Source: Isoetes taiwanensis
Lineage: Eukaryota; Streptophyta; Lycopodiopsida; Isoetales; Isoetaceae
Assembly (NCBI GenBank): GCA_021234155.1
Contig: JAJEKV010000115.1
Span: forward strand, 1-64,000
Direction of reading: 5' to 3'
Length of the DNA: 64,000 bases
Positions 10,374-22,339 of this stretch are shown here, piece by piece. The notes below the pieces were generated by a model. That model was not told the origin of the DNA and did not search any database. It worked only from the letters and a program-made list of their open reading frames with translations. Each line of letters begins with the position of its first letter. Positions within the stretch are counted from its first letter, which is position 1. Made by a program: the position numbers and the translations under genes.

Positions 10374-12963
10374 AGGTTGGAGACGGTTGCAACATAAGAG
10401 CTAGTTCTGCACTTCAGGAAGCTCATACCATTTGTGGGAGATGTCAAGTACTTTCACAACACGGGCTCAAAATACTAAGAGTCGTGTAGTCTCCTTTATT
10501 GCATAACGCTCAAAGTACTAGAGTTTTATGTTTTATCTCGAGCTTTTTGATATAGCCCGGACTTTATTTAAGGCAGACTTTCCTTTGATATTTATGGTCA
10601 CCTAGACATTGGCCATTACATGCAACATCTTGGCTAGGGTTAACAATATTGATGATAGTAATTGACGGGACTTGTCGAGGGCGAAATGCTCCCATGCCTT
10701 GCATAACGCAATGAGTATGGCAAGAAAAAATAATTTGGAGACCTTGGCTATATGCTTAGGCTTTGTTAAACAAAATTGACAAAAACATGAAAATGGCTTA
10801 ATGCCATACAAAATTAATAAGTATAATTTTGACCTTTAAATTTTCATGTCAATCATGTAAATTGGTTTAGGCATGGGGCCAAACAGCCCTTGGTTGCTAC
10901 CAACCCAGCTGGTTGCTACCAACCTGAAGATTCGGATATGGCAAACAAAGCTCCAGATCTCGGATTTTATGCTCATTGCTCATCTTTGATGAAGCTGGAA
11001 GATTCTATCACGACCGATACAGCTTCACACAAAGAACACATAAGGTGTGTCTTACATTCTATTCTACTGTAGAACTCCTCTAGTTATGGAGTAGGAAAAT
11101 CCCGTAAAGAAACTTTGAAGAATAAAGCTTCATAAGAAAGCTCGCAGATCACATTTAGGTCGGATTTCAGAAATCGTTTTCTGACATAGCTAATCTCGTC
11201 AAAACTTGACTGTTTTTTCATGAAAAGATAGTTTTGACAGTGCCGTTTCCTAAACATATAATTAATAAAAAACAGAGCTCGTGCTAAGAGCTATGCCTGT
11301 TTTTGTAGGGGGCATCATTTATGGCAGCAAGTACTTATCTTCCATTTTACAAGCTTAGACTTAAAATTTGATGGAGATGCACCTAAGATGAAATATAGAC
11401 TTAAGAAAGGGGCTTCTTTTTGCTTCTATTCTCAAGAAGTTTGGTTGTTTATATCTCTTACTATCGTCGGGCTAACTAACAAATCATGTAGGTTTACATA
11501 TGATTTTCAATGCAAACGGTGCTAAGCTATGGGCTTGGAGCAAAAGCCAGTCACTTTTGGCACTCTTTATCAAGATTGAAACTATCTTACAGATCTGATT
11601 TTAAGATCAATGGTAGTTCTTAAAATAATGATCTAATTTGAGAACTTGGAAACCACCCAAATAAGACGTAATGTAAATACATGCTGAAATAATGTTTCTT
11701 AGAATGCAAATGCATAACCGAGATAATTCATTGATAGGCTAAATTATTCTTGAACTAGTTATGTTCTACTTTGTATATCTCCCTGTTATGGAGTAGAAAA
11801 ATCCTAGAAAGAAACTTTGAAGCAAAAGTTTCATAATAAAGCAGTAGATTTCATTAGGTCGGATTTCAGAAATCGTTTTCTTGACATAGCAAATCTCTTC
11901 AAAACTTGACTGTTTTTCCTGAGAGGATAGAGCATATCATGCCGCTTCTCAAACATATAATTAATAAAAAAAACAGAGTCTTGTGCTAAGAGTTATGGCA
12001 GTTTCTGTATGGTTGTTATTTCATGGCAAGAAATACTTATTCTTCATTTTTGACATGCTTAGACTTAAAATTTTGAGAGAGATGCACCTAAGTCAAAATG
12101 TAGACTCAGAAAGGAGCTTCTTTTGCTTCTATTCTTGAGAAGTTTGGTTGCTTATATCTCTTGCTATTGTCATTTAGATAACAAACTATGTAGCTCTCCG
12201 CCTACTTTTTGGAGGCTATGGCGAATTTTGATTATACTATTATATTTTGAACTCGCAATTTTGGGATTTAAGAAAAATTCAAGTTTTAATTCCATTTCTC
12301 TTTCTTGTTAACATTTACTCAGGGGCAAAAAGGATACAATTGGTGATCAGTGATAAACCGAGAGACCCAATGTACCTTTTGGCCCTTGCATCGCTACCGG
12401 ATTACCGCTAACGCTTTTGCATGATTGGCAAAAAACGGGTTCTCTCCTCCAATTGTCTCTCGCTTTTTGCTACTGTGGTTGGCGCTAACTTGAAGGTTAT
12501 GGAATTACGAAAAAAAATGTAACTGTATGCTATACGCTTTACAAGTTATTGTTTAAACTATACACTTTCAAGAAAAAGTCTACTTTGCAATTTGCTCTCT
12601 ACTTTGTAACGTGTGCTTTGAATTTGTCTCAACTACTTTTCATTAAGGATGCATAGTTTTGGGGCTTGAGAAATCAGCCCTCGACTAAATATCCCTAAAT
12701 GTTAAGTGTTGAGATATGCTTAAGAATCGCTATAACAGTTTTCCATTAAGGACACATAGTTTTGGGGCTTGAGAAATCAGCCTCTACTAGGTAGCCCGAA
12801 TGTGAAAGTAATGAACAACTGACTAATATTGAGCTTATTTAGTATTCTTGTTGGACTCATTTGGTTTAGGGCCCGGTAGTGCCAGACGTAATTTCTAGCC
12901 TCTGTTAAGTGACCAAGTTAGGAGTATGGACTTGGCTAGATTAGACCCTAGGCAAAGGAAAGT
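10374..12963 (+). repeat. 2.6-kb tandemly duplicated non-coding unit, copy 1
   Basis: From GAGACGGTTGCAACATAAGAG to GACCCTAGGCAAAGGAAA, this matches 13449-16023 along its whole length with an offset of about 3.07 kb. Inside it a roughly 400-bp block (start GTTATGGAGTAG at 11083, TTCAGAAATCGTTTTC, CTTGACTGTTTTT) repeats about 700 bp later at 11784, so the window holds four copies of that block. A smaller tandem pair, TAGTTTTGGGGCTTGAGAAA, sits at about 12650 and 12755. No protein family is visible. It may be an LTR or untranslated region of a degenerate retroelement, or a satellite-like unit. Confidence 0.85.
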
Positions 12964-13418
12964 ATATATGTGAAACATTCGTTATCATATTCAAGGATAT
13001 GAAACTCTATCCTTTGAGTCCACCTGAATTGATTGAACACAAGACACCCTCGTGATTTATTGAACATTATGTTTTCCATTCGCGACCGCTTCTATCGCTA
13101 CATTGGCTATTACTTGTTTGCTACTTACTTACCGCTTGCTATTTATCGATGCATTGGGACATTTAAAATGACTAAGTACTAGCCAATGCACTATGACGGA
13201 TTTCTATGGTTTATGAACATTAAAAAATTGGGCTTTGAAACCCGAAAGTAGGACCATAAAGGTATGAATTTTCGCTATGTGATTTATCTTTATCTTTTAA
13301 CATTGTAACGATTTATTTAAAAAATTAGGGTCCTAGCGGAATGCTAGGTACCCCTGCGCTACCTAGCAATATACTGAATTTTCTTTAGGGACCCTACTTC
13401 CGCTGTAGGAGGTAGGAT
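12964..13418. other. Spacer between the 2.6-kb units, with an inverted repeat
   Basis: This sequence is not repeated after copy 2. It contains a perfect 9-bp inverted repeat, TGCTAGGTA at 13342 and TACCTAGCA at 13360, with a 9-bp loop. Partly matching GGGTCC and GGGACCC segments lie outside it. No gene recognised. Confidence 0.5.
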
Positions 13419-13448
13419 ATTATATATATATATATATAAATATAAATA

Positions 13449-16020
13449 TATATAAATGTGTGGAGACGTTTGCAACATAAGAGCTAGTTACGCAAGACTT
13501 GTGAAGCTCATACCACCGTAGGAGATGTCAAGTACTCTCACAACACCTGGCTCAAAATACTAAGAGCATGTAGTCTCCTTTATTGCATACCAAAGTACTA
13601 GAGCTATGTTTTATCCGAGTTTTTGCATAGCGCCGTGACTTTATTTAAGGCAGACTTTCCTTGATATTTATGGTCACCTAGACATTGGCCATTACATGCA
13701 CATCTTGGCTAGGGTTAACAATATTGATGATAGTAATTGACGGACTTGTCGAGGGCTTAAATGTTCCATGCCTTGCATAACGCAATGAGTATGGCAAGAA
13801 AAATAATTTGAGACCTTGGCTATATGCTTAGGCTTTGTTAAACAAAATTGGACAAAAACATGAAAATGGCTTAATGCCATACAAAATTAATAAGTATAAT
13901 TTTGACCTTTAAATTTTTCATGTCAATCATGTAAATTGGTTTAGGGCATGGGCGCCAACGATCGCCGTTGTTGCTACCAACCCAGCTGGTTGCTACCAAC
14001 CTTAAGATTCGGATATGGCAAACAAAGCTCCAGATCCTGGATTTTATGCTCATTGCTCATCTTTGATGAAGCTCGGAAGATTCTATCACTAACCGATACA
14101 AAGCCACACAAAGAACACATATCAGGTGTGTCTTACATTCTATTCTACTCAGAAATCCTCTAGTTATGGAGTAGGAAATCCCAGAAAGAAACTTTGAAGA
14201 ATAAAGCTTCATAAGAAAGCCGCAGATCACATTTAGGTCGGATTTCAGAAATCGTTTTCGACATAGCTAATCTCGTCAAAACTTGACTGTTTTTTCATGA
14301 AAAGATAGAGCGTATTGTGCCGCTTCCAAACATATAATTAATAAAAACAGAGCTCCGTGGCTAAGAGCTATGCCTGTTTTTGTAGGGGTTCATTTTATGG
14401 CAGCAAGTACTTATCTTCCATTTTTACAAGCTTAGACTTAAAATTTGATGGAGATGCACCTAAGATGAAATATAGACTTAAGAAAGGGCTTCTTTTGCTT
14501 CTATTCTCAAGAAGTTTGGTTGCTTTATATCTTTTACTATCGCCGTTAACTAACAAATCATGTAGGTTTACATATGATTTTCAATGCAAACGGTGCTAAG
14601 CTATGGGCTTGAGCAAAAGCCAGCCTTTGGCACTCTTTTATCAAGATTGAAACTATCTTACGATCTGATTTTAAGATCAATGGTAGTTCTTAAAATAATG
14701 ATCTAATTTGAGAACTTGAAACTACCCAAATAAGACGAATGTAAATACATACAAATAATGTTTTTAGAATGCAAATGCATAACTGAGATAATTCATTGAT
14801 AGGCTAAATTATTCTTTTGAACTAGTTATGTTCTACTTTGTATATCTCCGGTTATGGAGTAGAAAATCCTAGAAAGAAACTTTGAAGCAAAAGTTTCATA
14901 ATAAAGCTGCAGATTTCATTAGGTCGGATTTCAGAAATCGTTTTCTGACATAGCAAATCTCTTCAAAACTTGACTGTTTTCCTTGAGAGGATAGAGCATA
15001 TCATGCCGTTTCAAAACATATAATTAATAAAAAACAGAGTCTTGTGCTAAGAGTTATGGCAGTTTCGTATGGGCTGTTATTTCATGGCAGCAAATACTTA
15101 TTCTTCATTTTTGACATGCTTAGACTTAAAATTTCAGAGAGATGCACCTAAGTCAAAATGTAGACTCAGAAAAGGAGCTTCTTTTGCTTCTATTCTTGAG
15201 AAGTTTGGTTGCTTATATCTCTTTTGCTATTGTCATTTAGATAACAAACTATGTAGCTCTCCGCCTACTTTTTTTGGAGGCTAAAGTAATTTTGATTATA
15301 CTATTATATTTTGAACTGCAATTTTTGGATTTAAGAAAAATTCAAGTTTTAATTCCATTTTCTTTCTTGTTAACGTTTATCAGGGCAAAAAGGATACAAT
15401 TGGTGATCGTTGATAAACCGAGACCCAATGTACCTTTTGGCCCTTGCATCGTACCGGATTACCGCTAACGCTTGCATGATTGGTCTGCAGTACGGTTCTC
15501 CTCCAATTGTCTCTGTTTTTTGCTACCGTGGTTGGCGTTAACTTGGAAGGTTATGGAATTACGAAAAAAAATGTAATCAGATGCTAGCACGCTTTACAAG
15601 TTATTGTTTAAACTATACACTTTCAAGAAAAGTCTACTTTGCAATTTGCCCTCTACTTTGTCGCGTGTGCTTTAGAATTTGTCTCAACTACTTTTCATTA
15701 AGGATGCATAGTTTTGGGGCTTGAGAAATCAGCCCTCGACTAAATATCCCTAAATGTTAAGTGTTGAGATATGCTTTAAGAATCGCTTGTCAGCTTTTCC
15801 ATTAAGGACACATAGTTTGGGGCTTGAGAAATCAGCCCCTCTACTAGGTAGCCCGAATGTGAAAGTAATGAACGAAATGTGACTAATATTGAGCTTATTT
15901 TAGTATTCTTGTTGGACTCATTTGGGTTTAGGCCCCTGGGTAGTGCCAGACAGAATTCTCTAGCTCGGTTAAGTGACCGTTAGGAGTATGGACTTGGCTA
16001 GATTAGACCCTAGGCAAAGG

Positions 16021-16023
<3 letters not shown>
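13449..16023 (+). repeat. 2.6-kb tandemly duplicated non-coding unit, copy 2
   Basis: Same order as copy 1, including both copies of the internal 400-bp block (about 14165 and 14850) and the TAGTTTTGGGGCTTGAGAAA tandem. It differs from copy 1 mainly by many one- to three-base insertions and deletions, often next to C or G, and by fewer substitutions. It is preceded by a short (AT)n at 13419-13436 and ends abruptly in a longer one. Confidence 0.85.

Positions 16024-16102
<79 letters not shown>
16024..16102. repeat. (AT)n microsatellite
   Basis: About 76 bp of nearly pure AT dinucleotide at the exact right end of the duplicated unit. Confidence 0.95.
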
Positions 16103-16560
16103 GATCTATATATGTTCTTATGTTTGTTCCGCTTTTATCCGGTCCGCTCGGTGATCAATCGGCTCCACGGGTTTGGGACTATCCTACGCCCGGATGGCCC
16201 GGGAGTTTACATATAATATATGTACCGCATGTCCCACGGTCCGCATTGATTCGATCCCCGACCGGCCGGGTCCGGAGATCCGACTCCACGTTGTTTTAGA
16301 TATATCCTACATGATCCTACAGTCCGCATTGATCATAATCCTTGGTCCAAGATCCCACTGCTCACATTGCATGCCTCGGGCCTTGGTATTTTCAACAAAC
16401 TTTAAGCAAAGGCTTTTAAAATTTTTATGTTATTGGGAGGATTCAACCCTAGTCATTAACCCCCATTCTAACCCACTAGACCAAGCATTAATTCTATGAA
16501 TAATTCATGTTTCAAATATACTTAAGGGTAGTATCCTAATTAAGATAAAATGGAATATAA
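16103..16560. other. Anonymous, GC-richer segment
   Basis: CGGTCCGC-type words recur (16140, 16230 and 16320), with GACCGGCCGGGTCCGGAG near 16260. Short diverged duplications are likely, but no coding family is visible. The 108-codon plus-strand frame at 16173-16499 has no recognisable motif. Confidence 0.35.
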
Positions 16561-16569
16561 CATTCTAGT

Positions 16570-16915
16570 AAGGAAATAGGGAAATACTTCCAAAAAAAGG
16601 GACGCTTTGAAAGTTTCAGAATGTTCCGTAAAGTTCTAGAATGTTTTAGAAATTTCTAGAATGTAAAGGAATCCGGGGAGAATTAAAGGGAATCTAAGGA
16701 AATCTCATAAATTGTAAGAGAATCTAGGAAGATATTTACAAGTCTAAGGGAATCTCTTAAAATCTAGTTGAATCCAAGGGAATCTTCATAATATCTAAGG
16801 AATCTAAGAAAATCTTGATGAAATCTTAGTTTTTTTAAGATTTTGCATATAGTACATAGAATGTTGAACATGGACGTGTTAAATTTCTTGTATATATATA
16901 TATATATATATATAT
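16570..16915. repeat. Degenerate GGAATCTAAG-type repeat, then (TA)n
   Basis: From about 16600 to 16835 the sequence is made of diverged 9- to 12-base units of the form GGGAATCTAAGGAAATCT. These follow TTCTAGAATGTT words like those at 29.3 kb and 35.4 kb. A clean (TA)n run lies at about 16891-16915. Confidence 0.6.
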
Positions 16916-17097
16916 TTCATCAATATGAATACAAACACACCATAAATGTTGTAGTACAACTTTTTCCTTATTTACTTATTATCAAGTCTCAGCTTATATG
17001 GGTTATGAGTTTGCAACTTTTGAAACTTTGATCACTCTAACAAAAAGACCGCTTCTTTAATAGCTTCCTTAGGCGACTTTCTTCCTTCATTCCTTTA

Positions 17098-18258
17098 AAT
17101 GACAGTGTCACGAGGCTTGTAACGATTTAACGTTGAACTCGCATTTGCATTGTCAAAGCATCGGTAAGCAATCTGAGTTCTAGAAAAGGCCTCGTAAAAC
17201 AATAATTCACCTCCAGTTATGCCATTGCGGTCATCTTGAACAAATAGGACGCGGGTGCTATCCGACCAAGCATCCAGTTTAATGCGATAAACCTGTTCGA
17301 TAATAAATCTAAAGTTATTAGATTTGATCGCCCTCCATTGATGGCTCTTCAATGAACAAAGATAACTTACCTTGAAGTACGGGTGATCGATGTCTGGATA
17401 ACGCAATACACCAATATCAAGCATGGTCTTCTCATGGTGCTCATGTTTGGCAAAAAAGGTTTCAAAGCTATCGATTGTTGCACCAGTTTGGGCAGTAATG
17501 CGACCAAGGACATCGATATCAATTTGTGTGGCAGCCAAAACATCTGGGTCATCGATTAGTTTGACAAACCAGGAGTGAACCTGAAAAGAGGGGAAGTTAT
17601 ACGATGAGAATTGAATTAACTTTTATTGTTCCCTTTGAGGTCAAATTGTCCATATGGAATCCAGCACAGGAGACCAAATGGTCATATGGAACCCAATATA
17701 TAAATACAAAAAATGGTCTAGAATGGAAACCAAGTACATGAATACACGAGAAGAAGATACAAATCCTACATTATACATGCCTTCAATGGACATTCATGCT
17801 GTTTACCTCACGCACAACTTGCTCATCAGGTGATCCATCGAACTTGAAGTAGTTTGTATTGTTCTTGACTAGCATATCTGATCTATGGATCCTGGCCATC
17901 CATGGGCTCGATCAATGGATTCTCGTGATCAAAGTGCTTACTATTTTCTCCCAATTCCGTTGTTCAGCTGGAATGCGAGCAATGATCTTTGTGGTTCCCG
18001 CTATCATGACCTTGAGATTGTCATCTAGTTTTTTTATGCTTTCACTGTTGAGCTTGCCAAAGGAGGGCGCAAGAGCAATCGTGAGATAATCTTTCTTCTC
18101 TTTATCCCTGACATTGATCTATAAAATACAAAGCACATATCAACATTTAAGAAGATATACAAGCATTCAAGCAAGCATTTGCTTACCTTGGAGAAGTCAA
18201 ATGAATTCACAATCTTAGCAATGTCTTTTTGATCGCCAAAGGCAGCGGCTATTAAAGA
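17098..18258 (-). CDS. Unrecognised spliced gene, four exons, with apparent frame breaks
   Basis: A small gene with convincing intron borders. Exon 1 is about 18181-18258, starting at an ATG in the context accATGG. Exon 2 is about 17810-18120. Exon 3 is about 17371-17580 and exon 4 about 17098-17292. All visible introns start GT and end AG on the minus strand. The product would be a soluble protein of roughly 240 residues with no signal peptide or membrane segment. The last exons encode alternating hydrophobic strands (RVLFVQDD and GELLFYEAF), suggesting a beta-rich C-terminal domain. Exon 2 shows two compensating frame disturbances between 17880 and 17960: a stop in one frame and a clean coding stretch in the neighbouring frame. 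It may be a recent pseudogene or contain assembly errors. I do not recognise the family. Confidence 0.65.
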
Positions 18259-18264
18259 TGCCAT

Positions 18265-19047
18265 GGTAATGATGATGAAGAGCGATGCGTAAGTTGGGTT
18301 TAAATAAGGCTTCCTTAGAACCGCCGCTTCCTAGAATGATCTTTTTCTTCTTTTAATCATCCCATTCACATGAGAACCACAAAGTCTTTTCCTCGATTTT
18401 TTTTTTTTTTTCTTGAGAAGCTTAATTATATATAGAAGTTGGGTTTAAATAGAGCTTTTCGGTGAATCTTCTGGCTTCTCCTTAATCAAATCATTCACAT
18501 GGGATATCTAGCATACATATAACGTGGCACTCAATGATTTCATTGACTTATTATACATTGTAACACACAATACCATAATATAAATTTAATATAGCAAGCA
18601 TGGCTTTTGAGAAGTATAGAAGGGCATTGAATTCAATAGTCAAGTCACTTATCAAATTTAATATTTCGTCCACATCCTTAGACTTTCATAAAAAAATCTC
18701 TTTGAATTTATTTTGTTATACGAAGCTTGCCAAAGTTGTAGTAAACTGGAGTCATTCTCGACATTGCCATCTTCATGGGTTTCAATAATGTATCTTCCTA
18801 ATCAAAACATGTAGGATTTTGTAATTTGAAAGGGCTAAAATGTAGAATCCTTAAAGGTAACTTTAAACTCAAGACAAAATGAAGTCACATAGAGCAAACA
18901 AGTTATGTGCTATATTTTGACAAGTATAGCTTTTGGTTGAACTTGCTAGTGCACTCCTTTGCTAGAAGAACTTCTAACTCCTTTACTCAAGTAATTCACA
19001 TTGACATGGAAAAGATTCATCTTTTGCCCTTCATCTTGAGTATTTTC
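18265..19047. other. 5' flank of the spliced gene and anonymous sequence
   Basis: 18265-18500 is the upstream region of the minus-strand gene. TTGGGTTTAAATA-type words are duplicated at about 18295 and 18440 and may mark a local duplication of the promoter or leader. A T run lies near 18400. Nothing recognised from 18500 to 19047. Confidence 0.4.
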
Positions 19048-19050
19048 AAT

Positions 19051-19200
19051 CACTAGTACAAAAATATTGTATAAATGGCGGAAAAAAAAGAGCATAACGC
19101 ACACATGTGCCACAGATGATGTATAATCTACCATTTGTGCACATATGTGCCATTTATGCTCGCCTTATTGGAGCCATTTATACCTATTTTTGTAGTAGTG
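19051..19200. mobile_element. 150-bp CACTA-type MITE with 3-bp target duplication
   Basis: The left end reads CACTAGTACAAAAATA. The right end, on the opposite strand, reads CACTACTACAAAAATA, giving 16-bp terminal inverted repeats with one mismatch. AAT flanks it directly on both sides (19048-19050 and 19201-19203), as expected of the 3-bp target duplication made by CACTA transposases. Internal inverted words such as CATATGTGCCATTTATG and CACACATGTGCC support a fold-back structure. It has no coding capacity and depends on an autonomous partner. Its ends resemble but do not equal the CACTACAAGA end at 50981. Confidence 0.92.
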
Positions 19201-19203
19201 AAT

Positions 19204-19805
19204 CTTCAAATTTGTTTTATTTTAGAGGCTTTTTTCCTCGAGAAAACTTTTAAGGACTTGCCAAATCTTTAGTAAGTTGGAATGTGTTGAGGAGTTTCTG
19301 TTATGGACATATTACGCTTTTTCTTTAATGTAGGTTTTGGATGGGGGATGTCGGCACCAGAGTGTAGGTAAAGCGGCTCTCTCTTAGTACATCTTTTTCC
19401 ACGTTTTAGCATTGATCTTTCTACGTCGCATCTAATAATGCATGTCTTACACAAGTGTAGAATATGAAGTGTAAGATAAATGCTAGAAAATTTTAAGTGA
19501 CCTACCAAGTTGGATATGGGAATGTTGTAGACGAAAGATAAATTGTTGATTAAACTTTTAGCTAGCTAAATACTATGGTGAAGACATTTGAGAACATTCT
19601 TGTGCTTATTCACCCCTTATTCCTTAATCTAAAACCATTTTAAAGTTCCTCGTTTGTGGGGTATGCAAGTACAAAAATTTGCTATCTTGTATAACAAGAT
19701 TTGCAAAATACTATAAGATTTCGCTTTAATACTATATGATGTTGATTTCAGACGCGGCAAAATACAATTATGAGGGCTCTCATTTCACGCCACCCAGTGT
19801 GTGAA
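19204..19805. other. Anonymous sequence
   Basis: No gene, repeat family or RNA recognised. Confidence 0.4.
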
Positions 19806-21190
19806 TATGCACCCAAACCAAAGGGGGTTTAAGGGGGATTTTAATTTAAATGTGTTGGACCCAATGGTTGTGTTAATTAATGTCAATGGTAGTTATGTGT
19901 TGGTTGTTAATGTCAATGGTTGTTATGTGTTCGGGGATTTAATTTTTATATGTTGGATGCCTCATAATTGTATTTTGCACGTAACTAGAATTCATTTGAG
20001 GCTTTCATATGTAGCTTTTTGAATTTGATCACAATAAAGCAAATAGAACATAAGTAAAAGTTACCATAAAAGATAGAAACAGATTGATCCCATTATTAGA
20101 AAGTTATAAAGTTTGCAATACAAAGAAAACCCCCGTTATTATGCTACATATTGTTACTTCTGCTACAACTATTTCTCTTTCACAATGACACCATTGTTTA
20201 TCAATCCATATGATTTTGGATGCTCCATCTCTAGCTTAAAGGTAATGCATGATTCACCTTATGGTTCGATTAAAGTTCCAAGCCTACAATATAAATGCAT
20301 TCTTGTGGCCACCGCTTGACCGGGATGCATGACATGGAAAAGGGCGTGGAATAATCCGCTTTGTTGTGTGCATAAGAACCGTTTGTTGATTGAAGCTAAA
20401 GGCTGGCTGCTATGAACAATTCGGCAGCCAGGAATATCCAAGAGTTGGAAGCAAACATAGGGCCTAAATCTAAACTCTTTTTGAATCTGCAGCAAATCTT
20501 AGGAAGGAAACAAAAAGGGGTTTTGCAGCACTACATTGTAGAATCAGGAAACCAATACCTTGTAAAAAAAACATTATGCTAAGCGAAGAAACATTAAAAA
20601 CAAATACCTTTGTAAGTGTGAGCAAAAATCCATCTCGTGGTAGTAAAATCCACTCCGGCAATAAGAATCCAAGAGGACAAGTACACATGCATATGCACAC
20701 ATGCACACACATGCACACATGCACATGCACATGCACTTGCACATGCACTTGCACTTGCACTTGCACTTGCACATGCACAATACACATGCACATGCACATG
20801 CACATGCACATGCACATGCACATGCACGCACATGCACATACACACACATGCATATGCATGTGCACATGCACATGCATACACATGCGCGGTGTTCATGCAC
20901 AAACAACTTATTGTTGTGCATGTGCACATGCATGTGCATGTGCATGTGTGTATGTGCATGTATACAATGTGCATGTGTTCATGCACAAACACATGCGAGA
21001 AAGACAACAACCCCTGATTGTTCCAACCAACAAAAATCAACGGCCCATAAAGGGTGCACTCTAGAAATACTATTTAGTACACCTCAACTGAATACAACAA
21101 CGAAATCATAGAAAACCATGTGAAAAAAAACGATAAAAATCTAAAAGTAACCCCCGTTATTGTGCTACATATTCATAGAAAAGCTTAGAT
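19806..21190 (+). repeat. Dispersed repeat, copy 2 of 2, with inserted segment
   Basis: The opening module (19815-20130) matches 8146-8540 and the closing module (21040-21180) matches 9165-9310. The closing words GTTATTATGCTACATATTG also occur early, at about 20135-20155, so this copy may be two overlapping copies or hold an insertion from 20155 to 20640. That inserted part (about 20260-20640) has a more even base composition and might be an exon fragment, but I recognise no family. Confidence 0.65.
20690..20965. repeat. (CATGCA)n microsatellite
   Basis: A long array of CACATG and CATGCA hexamers with interspersed CACTTG variants. The sequence can pair with itself because CATG and TGCA are palindromic. 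The long frames rich in His, Met, Cys, Thr and Val on both strands are artefacts of the array. Confidence 0.95.
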
Positions 21191-21347
21191 TGGATTCGGG
21201 ACTTTTAGGTGAAGGGCAAGTCTACAATGTTATTCCATGGAATTTGTGGAAGGGAACTACAATGTATGCCCTAGGTTTCTAAGGATCCCTTCCCCTCTTC
21301 ACGGCCCCCCTTTCTCTGTTTGACTGTCAGATTGAGTGAATCTTGGC

Positions 21348-21460
21348 CATCAGCCTTTTTTCCTTTTCTCTTTCCCCTTTTCCTTTTTTCTTTTGCTTTT
21401 CCCACTTTATCTTTTTCTCCCTTTCCTTTTTTCCTTTTACATTTTCCCATTTCCCTTTCA
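21348..21460. repeat. Polypyrimidine tract
   Basis: About 110 bp composed almost only of T and C (TTTTCC and TTTCTC units) on the plus strand. Confidence 0.85.
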
Positions 21461-21690
21461 TGAAGGTGGAATCACCATAATGCATACTATTGCAACGACA
21501 TATCCATCATACATCATAACATAGGACATTACGCTTCATCTCGGACACTTGGAGGACCGATTGATGTTTTTGGTCCCTCTAAATTTTGTTATAAAACTGC
21601 TATTTAAAGAGCAAGGCATGTTTTGTAGAAGGAATCTTGAAACGGGAGTGCTGTAATACTCTTGTTTATTAGGCGGGCATGTCATATGAG

Positions 21691-21730
21691 TGTGATTTAT
21701 CTGCGTTTTGAGATAAGCAAATAAATCTGC
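21691..21730. repeat. Recurrent 32-bp hyphenated palindrome, copy 1 of 3
   Basis: ATTTATCTGC and GCAAATAAAT are separated by GTTTTGAGATAA. The same motif is preceded by GTGTG and followed by TGCTTC at 28808-28850, where the arms are perfect (ATTTATCTGC and GCAGATAAAT). It recurs at 34912-34955, where one arm is mutated. The copy here is outside the segmental duplication, so the motif is itself a dispersed repeat or the end of one. Confidence 0.55.
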
Positions 21731-22327
21731 TTCCTTTCCACCTCTTGAAGAATCCGGTGCCTTACAGTTCCGTTGCAATATATATTTCTGTCGATGTCGA
21801 TTGCATGAAGAAGCACTGAAGCCGATGTTTCAAGGTTATACAAGCAACATGAGGGTATTTTTTAGATTACCATCTTTGCATTTTTGTTGCTCTGACTAGT
21901 TTTAGAGCTGCCATTGATTAATCCGGCCTCAAAAAGAGGTTTTGCCTTTTTCTTTCTGCAACAACGATGGGCTTTTGTTTGTTGGCGTGTTTCCACAATC
22001 TTGCCCTTTGCAAGCATTTGGAATGGTTGGATTTGTTAAAACTGGCTTTTGTATTTTTTTTTGTTGGAGTACATACTTGCGTAGTGCCATGCTAGGGTTT
22101 GACGCCAAGCTGCAGGTTGTTTGGATCTAGATGGCCGGTAGGGATTAGGGAAAAGTTATGGTTTTCTCGTTGATAATGGATAAGCCATGGCCAAATGTAC
22201 CTTGCCGGATGGCATAATCCAAAGTCCGGGCGGTGTTCCTAGTATGTCGAAACTGGATGTATGTCTTAAATCACAAAAAAACCCTTACCTTTTTCTGTTC
22301 CTTGTGTTTGTCGTTGTGGTTTTAATA

Positions 22328-22339
22328 TGGTATCGAGCG
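22328..22339 (+). other. tRNA-iMet primer-binding site of the copia element
   Basis: TGGTATCGAGC differs from the usual copia PBS TGGTATCAGAGC by loss of one A. It lies upstream of gag and pol as expected. Confidence 0.6.

Noticed and set aside
20470-21111. Several long overlapping frames rich in His, Met, Cys and Thr on both strands
   Set aside because: All come from translating the (CATGCA)n array in different registers; no start, no domain and no unique sequence.
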